From Lichtheimia corymbifera B2541 (taxonomy: Eukaryota > Mucoromycota > Mucoromycetes > Mucorales > Lichtheimiaceae), in the NCBI GenBank assembly GCA_000697475.1, contig JNEU01001034.1:1-45735 (forward strand): a DNA stretch of 45,735 nt, given 5' to 3'. Numbering within the stretch: position 1 is the stretch's first letter; each line of letters starts with the position of its first letter. The notes under the pieces are model-generated. The model had not been told where the DNA came from. It saw nothing but the letters and a program-made list of their open reading frames with translations, and ran no database searches. This document shows, one piece after another, positions 9,501 to 20,337 of the stretch. The position numbers and the translations under genes are program-made.

Positions 9501-12500
9501 CGTGTAAAGAAACATCTCCATGAGCTCAACAAAAAAACTAAAGTGGGTCCTGTGGATACGGCTACCATGGTTATTCTGCAAGAGCTACTTGATATGCACC
9601 AGCGACTCCTGAAAATGATGCAGAATGTGGATTTGGCTATCCTCCGTAGCACGTGGGAACGGCTCATCGCAAATGACATTGCCGACGCTATCAAAAAGGC
9701 TCGACATGACTTGGATCAATTTTTGGCCGTGGATGGTGGTGATGCGCATTGGACATCTTCTAGTGACAAGGTCAAAGCGAATCATGTCATGGCAACGTTC
9801 CATCGTCTTGAGACTTTTGTTGCTGATATTGAAAAATCACTTGCCAAGGCTGCACAATTATTTCAATCCATGGAAAAGATGCATGGCGACCTTCTTCCAG
9901 AACACATGGAACAACGACGACTCGACATGGTGAATGATTTTGAGGATATCTCCTGTCGTTGCCAATATGCTCGCAAAGTGGTAGTGGATCAACATGTGCC
10001 AGCTGTGGATGTTTTGCTCTCATTGCATGAATTGGTCGAAAGCAATGTCAACAAAGATGCACGTCAATTCAAGTCGGATGCTACACGTGTGTTACAAGAT
10101 ATGGGAGCCAAAATTGCGTATCCTGAAGATGAGCCATGGATGACTGAGGCGCAAGCACAGTGCAATCAAGATCGTAACAATAAGCTGCATGTATCGCTTC
10201 GTGAATACACCGATCAATTATCTCGGGCTGTTGAGAAGATGTTGGATGATCAATTGTCATTGCAAGAGCGCGTGGACTTACTTTTGGAGGATACATCGGC
10301 ATTGACCGCTTGGCTTGATCAATGCAGCAAGCGCCGAGGTTCATGGAAAGGCGTTGCTAGGCAACTGCAGCAGATGGATGGTTACGGACGATTGATGGAT
10401 CGAGCACGACGTTTGGAAGAAGAGATCGACGAGACAAATGATGTATCCATTGACCGCACAGCTTTGATTGACGCACTTGAACAGCTTGAGAAAAGTCATG
10501 AGCAATTTCAACGTTTTGTCAAGGAACAACAGCAAGCAACGAGTCAATGGGAGCAGTTGGTATTACCAGTGGCGTACGATGTGTGGCGCTTTATTGTCAA
10601 AGTCACTTTTGATCCATCACGATATCATGTTGATAATACCGCATCATCATCATCATCGCACGGCGAAGAGTTTCAAGATCTTGAAAAGCGTGCAGCAGGT
10701 GTTGTTATTGAGGATGGGTTATACAACCCAAAGGAACTCGAGTCTCTTTGCAAATATGCAGCATCTACTCTTGAACAACGCGAGTCGATTATGCAATGGC
10801 TCAACAAAGTGGATCGGCTCATTGAAAAAGGCAAAAGGGTGCGTGACCATCTCGAGGAGGAGGAGCAAGGTGCCGTTGATGATGACCAAGTGATTTGTTT
10901 CAAACGTGCATTGAGCGACATGACACTCTTGGATAGAGCTCCTGAACAAGTGGATGATCATTGGGAATTGGGTATTCATGAGCATCACACACGTACTCAA
11001 CACGAGATTCGAGTCTTTGTTGACCAGAAAAAGGGTGAGCTGCGTGAAATTGAAACAGCCCTGGATCGCCTTTACAATGCACATCAAAGCTCGGATAAGC
11101 TTAAGCAATTGGTGGAATTGTACGACACTGAGGTGACCGAGTTGCGCGATTGGATTGCCAAACATATGGATCAGTTACGACAATGTCACGTGGATGCCCT
11201 TGCCGATTTGTCAGAAGCACAGCTCTTGGAACGACAGCAGAAGCATGCACGTTTTGTGGCTGATATTGATCTATTTGAAGAAACCAATATCCACACGTTG
11301 CAAGAAAACATTACACAGCTACAGCATGATAGTCTACAGCAAAGATTGGATGAGGTGTTGCTCGATTTGGAAGAACTCAAGTCTCTCATGACAGCTCAGT
11401 CCAACATGTTTGATGCTGCCCTAAAGCGTGCTGATTGGGAGTCTCAATGTGCCGCAGCCACGAGCCGTCTCAAGGATATGTTGCAGCGTGTGGGCAAATC
11501 ATATGAGCTTACAGCCGACACTATTGAGCAACGCCATGAGCAGTTACGTGCCGCTGAAGAGGAGAAGCAAGCATTTGTACAGCAAGAACTGGTTGAGATT
11601 GATACGGCATACAAGGCTTTTGGAAATGCACTAGTGCAATGTCATCGCTCTACCACCACTATCCCAGTCCACATGGAAGCACGCATGGATTCATTGTTCC
11701 GCATGAAACGACGTTTGAGTGAGTCTCTCGAACAACAACTACGCCAGGTTGACCAAGCCAAGCAACGTATGGATTGGCAAAGACAAGTGGATTGTGTATT
11801 GGATCAGCTTACACAATATGATCAACTTGTGGAAAGCTTTGTGCAAGAGCAAGCGCGTTGGACACCTGAAAGAGACACCGAGGCACATGATCAGCCATTG
11901 CTTGAACAGCACTACCAGGAACTCAAGTGTGAGATCGATCAATATCAGGCAACGCAAGTAAAGAAGTTCTTGGAGGAGAATGAGCGTATCGATCATGATG
12001 CATCGATGGATAAGCAGCAAGCATTAAAGAAGGCTGATTTGCAGTTGACGAAGCACGTGTCCATTGTGGGTGACATTACTCAGCAACATGGCATGATTAC
12101 AGCGTTTATTTCGCAAACGAGCCAACTTGAAGCTATGGCTAGCGATATTCGAGAAGAGTTACTCCGTGATCACCGTCAAGATGGATTGCAAGAGCGTTTG
12201 AAGCAATTCAGGTCCAATGTGGAACAAACGATCACCAAGGATATGCCATATCCTGTGCGACATGCTGATCATTTCAAGATTCAAGACGAGTCTATCAATG
12301 AAGTCATTCGAGATATGTTGGCGGCAAGAACGCGGCGACTTTTTGAGCTGGCTGCTAGCTTGGAGCAACAATGGGAATCCAAAGAATTGATGACACGCTA
12401 CCAAGTGCAGTTGCAATTGTACAAGAAACATGCTCAAGCGCTTGATGCATGGATGAAGGAACGCGCTGATATGGTTGCCACACACAAGAATCTCTTGGAG

Positions 12501-15500
12501 GATGCAAACAAGGAGCCTTTGGAAATCAAGCTCTTACAACAAGCCATCAGTGCCCTTGTTGGTTTGGAACGCACCATGAAAAAGACCAGAGATAACACAT
12601 TCATCTCTCTTCAATCTCTGTTTGAGCAATGTGCCAGTGCTTTTGATGATGCAGCTGCCCATGAGGAGAATGAGGACGAATCATTGGATGAATTTGATGC
12701 CATTGAAGAGACGCAGCAAGCGATGGAAGATACATGGCGTCGATTACGAGATGACACTTCCTATGTTGGAGCTGCCTTGTCGATGATGTTGGAACCAACA
12801 GAGCGATATCATCGATCCAGCAAATTGTTGACCAAGCTCACCGAATTGCAACGCACCATTGATGATGCAGACGCAGCACTTTTAAGCGACGACAGCATTT
12901 TCCAATGGCAGAAGAAGGTTGATTATTTGGACAACAAGGTGTATCATGACTTGACGGGTCAATTGCAACATGTGCCGCAACAATCCAATCCGGCTGTTCA
13001 AAAAGTGGTGCTTTCAACACAACGTCAACTCGATACTGCTGGTGAATTGATTGTTATGATCCGTGGTCATTTGACATCATTGTATGATACCGTCAATGTG
13101 AATCGCCTCCGCAAGACATACTGTGAGAATGCAGCTGTGGCTATCAACATGATGATGCGTGCTCAAGATCTCTTTAAGGATACCTGCACTCAATTCAACA
13201 CAGTAACAGCGGAGAATCGTGTAGCCCAACGGCATGCTTTGGTTGCAGCTCACAAGGATGCACAACGAAGATGGACCGAGTGCCGTGATGCTTATGATGA
13301 CTTGTGCGGCTACAATGATTTTATTCGTGGTCAAGAGCATACAAGCAGTGAGATTGAGGAGCTTCATGGTCAAGTGGAGGATGAATGGAACACGCTTCAA
13401 GCTGAGCAGGAGGCTTTGGTACATCTTGTTGAAAGTATCGATCGATGGGTGGAGCGATATGATATTGCGGATCAGCTACAACGTGCCCTTGGTATCATTC
13501 AGCGTGACATGGAGGAGAAGCGCAAAATGACAAGTTACAGCAGCAGCACAACGAGTAGCAGCATCAAAAGCCGAAGCAGCAGTGATAGTGAAGGCAATAT
13601 GCTTGCAGCACTTGACAAGCGTCTCAATTCAGTGACACGCGATATGGAGGATTTGATGCATGATGCCAATGAGGACAAGGAACATGATCGAGCCAATAGC
13701 ATTGCGTTTATTGAACATTTGGAGCATCTCTCAATTCACATTTCGAGCCTACGATCCTCTCTTGTTCAACGTCGTACGGAGCTTGACAAGGCCAATCTAT
13801 TGACAGCTTATGGTGATGAGATCAAACGACACTCTTTATTATGCGAAGAACAAATCGGCGCTCTCAAACAGCAATCGACATCCAATCCAAGTATTGCAGA
13901 AAAGAAACCAGCTGCTATCCAAACGGTGATTGGTACTTATTCTTCAACATTATCCATGGCACGACGTGTACATACGCGATGCAAAGACAGCTTGGTCAAT
14001 GGCACTTTGGCAGAGCAGGCAAACAAGCTTGTGGATTCATTTGACGTGTTGAAATCAGAAACGGATCGGATGAAACGGCCTCTTGAACGACTGTTGAATG
14101 ATCTTGATCAACGTATCAATGTGGAAAATGCGTATGTGGGTATTCTGGAATCTGTGTGCAACCATGCTCAAGCAGAAGGAGAAATGCTGGCATCATTGAA
14201 TGAATTCAAGGAGACCGTGGCACGCTTTGCACGCAGTGCACGTATTGCACGTACCAAGGGAGCGCTTTTGCCTGATCTTGCAGAATTTGAAAGACGCTAC
14301 AATGATATTGAGACGGCTGTCCAAGACTTTTTGGGTATGGGTAGCAAGATCAAGTCTGGGTTCCACCGTATCCATGGCATGACAACACGTATTGCCTCCG
14401 TCAACCGATCCATGGATCGTCGTCAAGATACCATCAAGCGAGAATGGGCACGTATTCGTGTCTCTGCTGACGAGACCAAGAGCAAGTTACAAGATACTCA
14501 GATGCGACAACATGCCAGTGCCAAGCTTGCTGAAGCGATTCGATTTGTTGGTGAGCTCAAACACCGCATTATGCAGCTGGATGGCAAAAGCATGACTGAG
14601 GAGCAGCAAGAATTCAAGGAGATACAGGATGCTATGGCGGATGGATTGGCCAAGCGTTTAGTGGATGCTGACCAGTTGGTTGCTACGGTGGTCGACAAGG
14701 ATGGAAAGTTCAAACGACAACGCCAAGAGTTGACAAGTCTTGTACAAGAATTGGAAGCTTTGGTTAAGGAGCGACAGGAACAAGCTGAAATGGAAGGCAA
14801 CATGGTGCTATTTATGGATATTCTTGAAAAGATGAAGGACCAAATGGCACGCATGACACGACTGGTACGAGAGAGCAGCACTGCATCACCCTCACCTGAG
14901 ATGGTCAACAATCGTGTCAGCAAGAGTGATTTACAAGGGCAACTACGGAAGCTTGTTCACGGATACAAGGAGATTGACATGCATATGACTGAGTTGACTG
15001 AAAGTGCAAGGAGTGAGGCTCGTAAGCAATTTATGGATACCTCAGTGGCCAATCGACTTGATGCAACCCTTGAAGAATGGGCGCAAGTCCAAGCCAAAGT
15101 AACAGCTCGAGAAAAGGAACTTCAATCTGCCATTCAGCAACTGGATCAAGAATTCTTTACAAAGTTATCCATGGCAAAAAGCATTTCTCCAGGAGGTCGT
15201 ACCAGTCGAAGACAAACGCCCACCCCACCTCCTCCTGTTACAGCTGGTAGTCAAGAGAAGAAACCAAGACGACAAAGTATTCATCATCGACGACGTACAC
15301 CTACACCCACCACTTCTTCGAAAAAGTATGTGGCTGATCCAAAGAATGAATTGGATGTCCATTTGGGTCGTATTGTCAATGATAGCCCTTATCGCATGAA
15401 GATCAAACGTGTCGCTGGTGAGGTTGGCAAATATTGGTTTGGTGATGAGCATCCACGACTCGTCTACTGCCGTATTTTACCAAGCAAGGTGGTCATGGTT

Positions 15501-15858
15501 CGCGTAGGCGGTGGATGGTTGGAATTGACAAAGTTTTTAAAAAGTAAGTACATTGCCATGTCAACATGGGATGATACTAATTACACACTTTTTAGATCAT
15601 GAAATGACTCAACAATCACGTGCAGCTACCACCAAAGGTGATATCCATGGCCCTCCTTCCTCCCCTGATCACACCAAGCTGGAACCACTACCTCCCCCTT
15701 CAGCCATTCAGCCTAGCAACAGCCGCGGTTATGTGGATGGCGATCAATATATTCGTGTCGATGATCAAGGAAAACAAATGGCTGTCAAAATGGCCAAAGC
15801 AAAGGCAAATGATCGCACAACAACAACCATCAAAAGACCCTCTCGATTTTCCTCATGA
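6600..15858 (+). CDS. Spectraplakin-like giant cytoskeletal linker (about 3,027 aa)
   Basis: Exons 6600-7196, 7256-7378, 7443-15543 and 15596-15858 splice in frame (9,084 nt). The ATG at 6600 is the first in frame; upstream there is only a TTG. After a Ser/Pro/Thr-rich head come two calponin-homology domains (about 76-183 and 268-380), the layout of an actin-binding pair, split by a 41-residue Asp-rich exon. A proline-rich linker (about 420-450) follows, then about 2,400 residues of heptad-patterned helix with recurrent Trp and Leu spacing like spectrin repeats. A GAS2/GAR domain lies at about 2875-2943 (KYWFGDEH, VGGGWLELTKFL), interrupted by the last intron, and then a short basic Ser/Thr tail. 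CH pairs bind F-actin and GAR domains bind microtubules, so a cortical actin-microtubule cross-linker is likely. I see no plakin domain or EF-hands, unlike animal spectraplakins. Confidence 0.88.
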
Positions 15859-16290
15859 TACCCTTTATACTTTTAGCACACACTCTCATGTACCTTTATT
15901 TGTTGATCCCTTTTTTTTATATACATAGACCCTTTTTTGTATTTGCATTAAACTTCAACGACTCATCTGTACACTATGCATGATCTGGCATTGTTTGACT
16001 TTTGTCAATGTTTCTGCATGAATGTGGCACAAAGCATTTGTATATGTATAAATAGACAGCATTTTTAAATTCAGTATGGGATTCTTTATGAAAAATAAGG
16101 GGGTTGGGGAGTTGTGGGGGGAAAAGAGGCACAATGCGTGAAGTACTAACATAGATGCAAGAATAGAATATGTGTATGGGGTTTTTTTTATCAATGTGCA
16201 CTAGCAGGGTTCGTTACATTGCAAAAAGCACAGGGAGATAAAAATGGTATGATGTTGATGATGTAGTAGTAATAATAAAATGGTGGGGTT
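15859..16290. other. Convergent intergenic region
   Basis: This is the shared 3' region between the plus-strand giant gene and the minus-strand GPI-protein gene. It holds T-rich and A-rich tracts expected of 3' ends; no gene seen. Confidence 0.5.
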
Positions 16291-16965
16291 TTACAATCCA
16301 AAGTAAACGGCAGGGACCATCATGACACCGGCCAAAAGGACACTGGTAGTGGAAGTGATGGATGTACCCATGGATTGATGAGTATTAGCACGATGGGTGG
16401 CGTGGCTTCCATAAGAAGACGAAGAGGAAGAAGAATGATGATGCTTATCCTTATCAGCTGCTGAAGCCATAGGTCCAGGGGAAGCTGAAGCCATGGAAGG
16501 AGCTGCTGAAGAAGAGGAAGAGGAAGCACCTATAAAAAAATACACGTGTTGAGTAAGTCCTCCTGTTTTCTACCACCACTCAATGTCATCACCAATGTTT
16601 TCCTTACCATCCGTGCTTGCAGGGGCTGCCATGGAGGATGTACCTGAAGCTACACCAGCACTGGGAGCACCTGTGTTAGCAGGAGCAGCAGCAGCATTAT
16701 CACCGGTGGTTGAAGAAGCAGCGTTGTTGTTGTTATCAGTATTAGCAGCAGCACCAGCATAATCTTCTTGATCCGTATTGGCAGGGGCAGCGCCAGCAGG
16801 TGCAGCAGCAGCAGGGGCGGCACCACCATCGGCTGTGGCTGCTTGTTTCACACCTGTATCGGCTGCATCCAATTGATCAGCAGGCTTTTCACCTGGATTG
16901 ACTTGAGCCAAAGTGGTGGTGGCAGAAACCAAGGCAATGAGCAAAAGTGAGGTTTGGATTTTCAT
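16291..16965 (-). CDS. Secreted Ala/Ser/Thr-rich protein, probable GPI-anchored (198 aa)
   Basis: Exons 16608-16965 and 16291-16529 join through a 78-nt intron (donor G|GTAAGG, acceptor ATAG). The ATG at 16965 is preferred over the frame's upstream extension because it starts a classic signal peptide (MKIQTSLLLIALVSATTTLA). The mature chain is low-complexity: Ala/Pro/Asn/Asp-rich, then a Ser-rich segment with a His cluster, and it ends in a hydrophobic tail of about 16 residues after Ser/Thr, the pattern of a GPI-attachment signal. Such proteins usually sit in the plasma membrane or wall as heavily O-glycosylated mannoproteins. No enzyme domain is visible. Without splicing, the first exon would end at a stop at 16570 and lose the anchor signal. 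Confidence 0.75.
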
Positions 16966-17024
16966 AGTGTGTAAAGGACGATCGTTTATAATTCTGAACT
17001 TTTTTACATGGATCATGGGCTGTC

Positions 17025-17032
17025 TTTTTATA
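17025..17032 (-). promoter_or_regulatory. TATA box of the GPI-protein gene
   Basis: TATAAAAA on the minus strand, about 60 bp upstream of the ATG at 16965, in a good position for a short leader. Confidence 0.55.
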
Positions 17033-17228
17033 TCTTTTTGTGAAAAGGGGGTGATGTGGATATGCTCAGGGCAGCAAGGATGAGGGAGCTTTGACGACTT
17101 GTCTAGATTCAATTGTATAAATTACCCATGACAAGGAGGATAGTGTATACATGAATGAGTGCGTGCGTGCGTTTGTGTGTACAAAGAAGGGGGTGGGTTC
17201 AAAAATATGTCCATTTTGGGGGATATCA

Positions 17229-19152
17229 TCATTTCTTCCCTTGGTAGTAACGAATCTTCCATTCCTCTCGTCTATCACTGGCATTACTGTCTTTGGTGCT
17301 AATAGCTTGATTGCTATGGCGATTTTTTCGACGTACGATAATCACCTCCTCCTTGTCACCATCCATCCTCCATTGTTCACTGAATCGGCTTTGAATACTC
17401 ATTGTATCGCTAGTAGTAGGGTCGTTGCTTTTGTGATGATGATGATGACCATTCTGATGATGGATGTATGTCGTTGGCAGGTATAAAAAATTAATCAAGG
17501 AGAAATGACGGCGGCGTCAAGTGAGAACTCGCATATATTGTTTTGCTCGTTAATCCTTTCCATACCTGTGATGATGATGACATTTCATTGCGTCGTCGTT
17601 GTCGTAGATACTTTCGGCGATCCATGTTGCTATGATCATTCTTCTTCCGTCGTGAATCATCATCACCATCATGCCATTGAATGCCTCGTATCAACATGAT
17701 CCAATAAAAGATAAATCCGCCAAAGAAAACGTAAGGCTCAAAACAGCAAGTGCCCCAAATCGCTTGATAGGTCTCGTACATCAATACAGCAACAATCAAT
17801 GCAATCGAAGCCGTCCAGATCAAATAGCCAATGGGTTTGTCTTTTTTTGCATATAAAAGCGTCGTCTTGTCAGCACATCACATGTTCCTTTAACACCTAC
17901 CCCTAACCCCTTTATGTATATACGAACCTTGCCATGACCGTATCAAAACCTTGATTTTGGCATCCATTAAGGACCTTCCACGCTGGAATGTGGTTGATGA
18001 TACTGTCGTTGTTTGGCAATAATTTGTTGTTGTTGCTATCGTGTGGGGTTTGCTGCTGCTGCCATCATCGCATGACCTTTGCATTGCATCATGTTTCTCG
18101 TGAGATCCACCAAAAAGTCGAGGTTGTTTTACAGTAGGTGGTACAAATGTAATGCTTTCCTTGGTGATCAAGTTGATAGGAATAGGCCGTACAGGTCTTG
18201 GAGCCATCAAAGGCAGATCGGCTGGATGATGATGCATGTTGGTGGTGGTCTCTTTTTGCGGTACATGATACAGTTGCTTCATAAAGAGAGCTTGTGATCC
18301 AATCAAGAATTGAACAAGTGATTGAGCTTGATGTTGGTGGTTGCCATATGACTCACCAAGGATGCGTGACGTAAAGATATCTGCCAACTTGGATGCATCC
18401 ATCGAGTTAGCATCAGCATGCGAAGCAAATAGACTGAGAAGATCGACGAGATAAAGTAGGAGATGTTGATGAGGAATAGGCAATTTTTGAACAAGTTGTC
18501 GGAAATGGTCGGCAATAGTAGCTTGTTCATGTTCATGATAATCTGTGATGTGTGTGTGAGAGGGGGGTTACACCCGACGAACCCGTGCTTTACCCATCAA
18601 GGCACAAAACGAGCTGCTGTGCTCACGTGGAATCACCGTTTCCGGTAGCTGGTCCAGGTATCTTTGCAATATGGAGGCTGCATCGTGTACACTGTAATGT
18701 CCAGAGTCCCAGTCCAAATACAATCCATGCGATTGGCGTGGGTCATCGAAAATACTCTGCAATGTATCCACATGACGCTTGTCACCTGGCAGTAAAAAGA
18801 CATAGGGTTCAAATAGACCTTGATGGAAGAACAATAAGTACTACCATTACCAACATGATCACGAGGCTTATTATACCTTTGGCTTTCAAGAATGAGCCAC
18901 ATTGTGCCACCACAATAGGAATGGTCCCAGCTTCTGGATGCTTTACAGACGTTTCGTCCACATAGCCAAGGGATACTTTGGCATACCGAATAGACTTGCA
19001 TAATGATGTACCAAACACACCTATACATACATAGACCGTTATGGATCACTAGTATATTTCATAATAATAAACTTACGTTTGGATCGAGTGGATGTGGCAC
19101 GCTTAAGCCAAGAACTGAGAGAAGATTTCCTTTCCACTTTGGATGCTGGCAT
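17229..19152 (-). CDS. Membrane-anchored SAC7-type RhoGAP-like protein without arginine finger (519 aa)
   Basis: Six exons (19077-19152, 18877-19020, 18594-18818, 17928-18542, 17566-17840, 17229-17453) give one frame of 1,560 nt. After a short basic head, residues about 28-225 form a RhoGAP fold like fungal SAC7: FGTSLCKSIRYA, GTIPIVVAQCGSFLK, SVHDAASILQRYLDQLPETV and LLLYLVDLLSLFA. The loop that normally reads G-[IF]-F-R-x-x-G reads VFLLPG (81-82 Phe-Leu), so the catalytic arginine is Leu82. The usual N-K-M-x3-N-L-A reads NSMDASKLA, and the F-G-P-N-L-L turn reads FTSRIL. Two hydrophobic segments (about 357-378 and 384-406) follow, then a basic, His-containing tail. GTPase activation looks unlikely; a membrane-bound Rho-binding scaffold is my inference. 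The fourth intron uses a GTTCGT donor, so the join to the membrane part is the least certain. Confidence 0.8.
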
Positions 19153-19277
19153 TGTGTAGGAATGAACAATGGAGAGAGAAAGAGAGAATAAATGTGCACA
19201 GAGTTGCTGGTTTTATTATTAATTGTAATAGCTTGGTCACAAGGCTGATGTGTAATGGATGAAAGAGAGAGATCTAT

Positions 19278-20228
19278 CTAGTGCTTTGTACCCAGCCGCA
19301 TTTCGTGTGGAGTATCGAGCAATACAAAGCGATACCACATGATCATCAAGGGAATAGTGGACAAGTGCCAAAGACTATGGGCATCAAGGACACGCAAGAA
19401 TGGAGCAAAGTCAAACAATTCGAGACACATGGCAGCACCGGTGCCGACCACTGAAACAATGACGAGATAAGCATACGATCGACGATCCTTGTTTTCCGGC
19501 TTGATGTATTGTAACACGGCCCATCCAACCCATAGAGCCAACTGGAGCGAGCCCACGATCACGGAAGCCATCATGTTGTAACCATAATCGAATCGGTAAA
19601 AGGAGAGATAGGAGACATGGGCCAAGAACGAGATGGAGATGAGGACTGTCAATAGACGAATGATGACACGATTCTCAATGTGGAATAGTCGAATAAGCGC
19701 ATAATAGAGCGAGTACAATAAAAAGAGACCAGCGCTGAAATAATCAAGTTTCTCCGTCACTGGAAAATCGCGTGAATGGAATACGGTGCTCCACACCCAG
19801 GCATTGATGCCAACCAGAGCAAACACCAGCATGAATGGCTTCATAAAGTAACCATTGGGAATCTCGCGACGAAGTATCTTGTAGTAGTAATAATGTACAT
19901 AGCCGTTGCCAATTGAAAATAAAACAGACGCTGGTTCCTGGATACCTAAAAGTCGATAGAAGGGCCACTTGCCATAATACTGATAAACAGGCGTCCCATC
20001 TTGAATAGCGCGATCGGTAATTTGCTGCATGCACTCGTACCGACAGTTCTCATTGCAGCTCCAAAATGTCAAACGCAGGGCAAGGGGGAGCTCTGCTGGA
20101 CATGTCGTTGCATCGCAATGCTGGACACAGTTGAGAAACTCGGGTCGAACGTTGCCTTTCGAAGCCGTACAGGAGCCAATTAACGCGATCAACACGGCAA
20201 CAATAGCTGTGTAGAGGGCGTGACGCAT
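19278..20228 (-). CDS. PER1: PER1/PGAP3 GPI-lipid remodelling phospholipase (316 aa)
   Basis: Single exon; the ATG at 20228 starts a signal peptide (MRHALYTAIVAVLIALIG), whereas the frame upstream is leader with no ATG-supported protein. A luminal Cys-rich region (eight cysteines between 34 and 66) is followed by seven predicted membrane segments. Family hallmarks are GKWPFYRLLGIQEPASV (86-102), WSTVFHSRDFPVTEKLDYF (146-164) and DAHSLWH (282-288). These supply His151, Asp162, His284 and His288, residues conserved in the CREST hydrolase superfamily. PER1 removes the sn-2 acyl chain of GPI anchors in the endoplasmic reticulum so that a saturated chain can be added. The stop of ERT1 lies only about 110 bp upstream. 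A GA/CT repeat in the leader (20249-20275) probably belongs to its promoter. Confidence 0.93.
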   Translation of the reverse strand: MRHALYTAIVAVLIALIGSCTASKGNVRPEFLNCVQHCDATTCPAELPLALRLTFWSCNENCRYECMQQITDRAIQDGTPVYQYYGKWPFYRLLGIQEPASVLFSIGNGYVHYYYYKILRREIPNGYFMKPFMLVFALVGINAWVWSTVFHSRDFPVTEKLDYFSAGLFLLYSLYYALIRLFHIENRVIIRLLTVLISISFLAHVSYLSFYRFDYGYNMMASVIVGSLQLALWVGWAVLQYIKPENKDRRSYAYLVIVSVVGTGAAMCLELFDFAPFLRVLDAHSLWHLSTIPLMIMWYRFVLLDTPHEMRLGTKH

Positions 20229-20337
20229 ATGGAATAAAAAATAGTATAAGAAAGAGAGAGAGAGAGAGAGAGAGCAAGAGAGCGAAAAACGTAACACAAA
20301 TATCGGTAATACAAATGCAGAAAGGTAAAGTTGGTTT

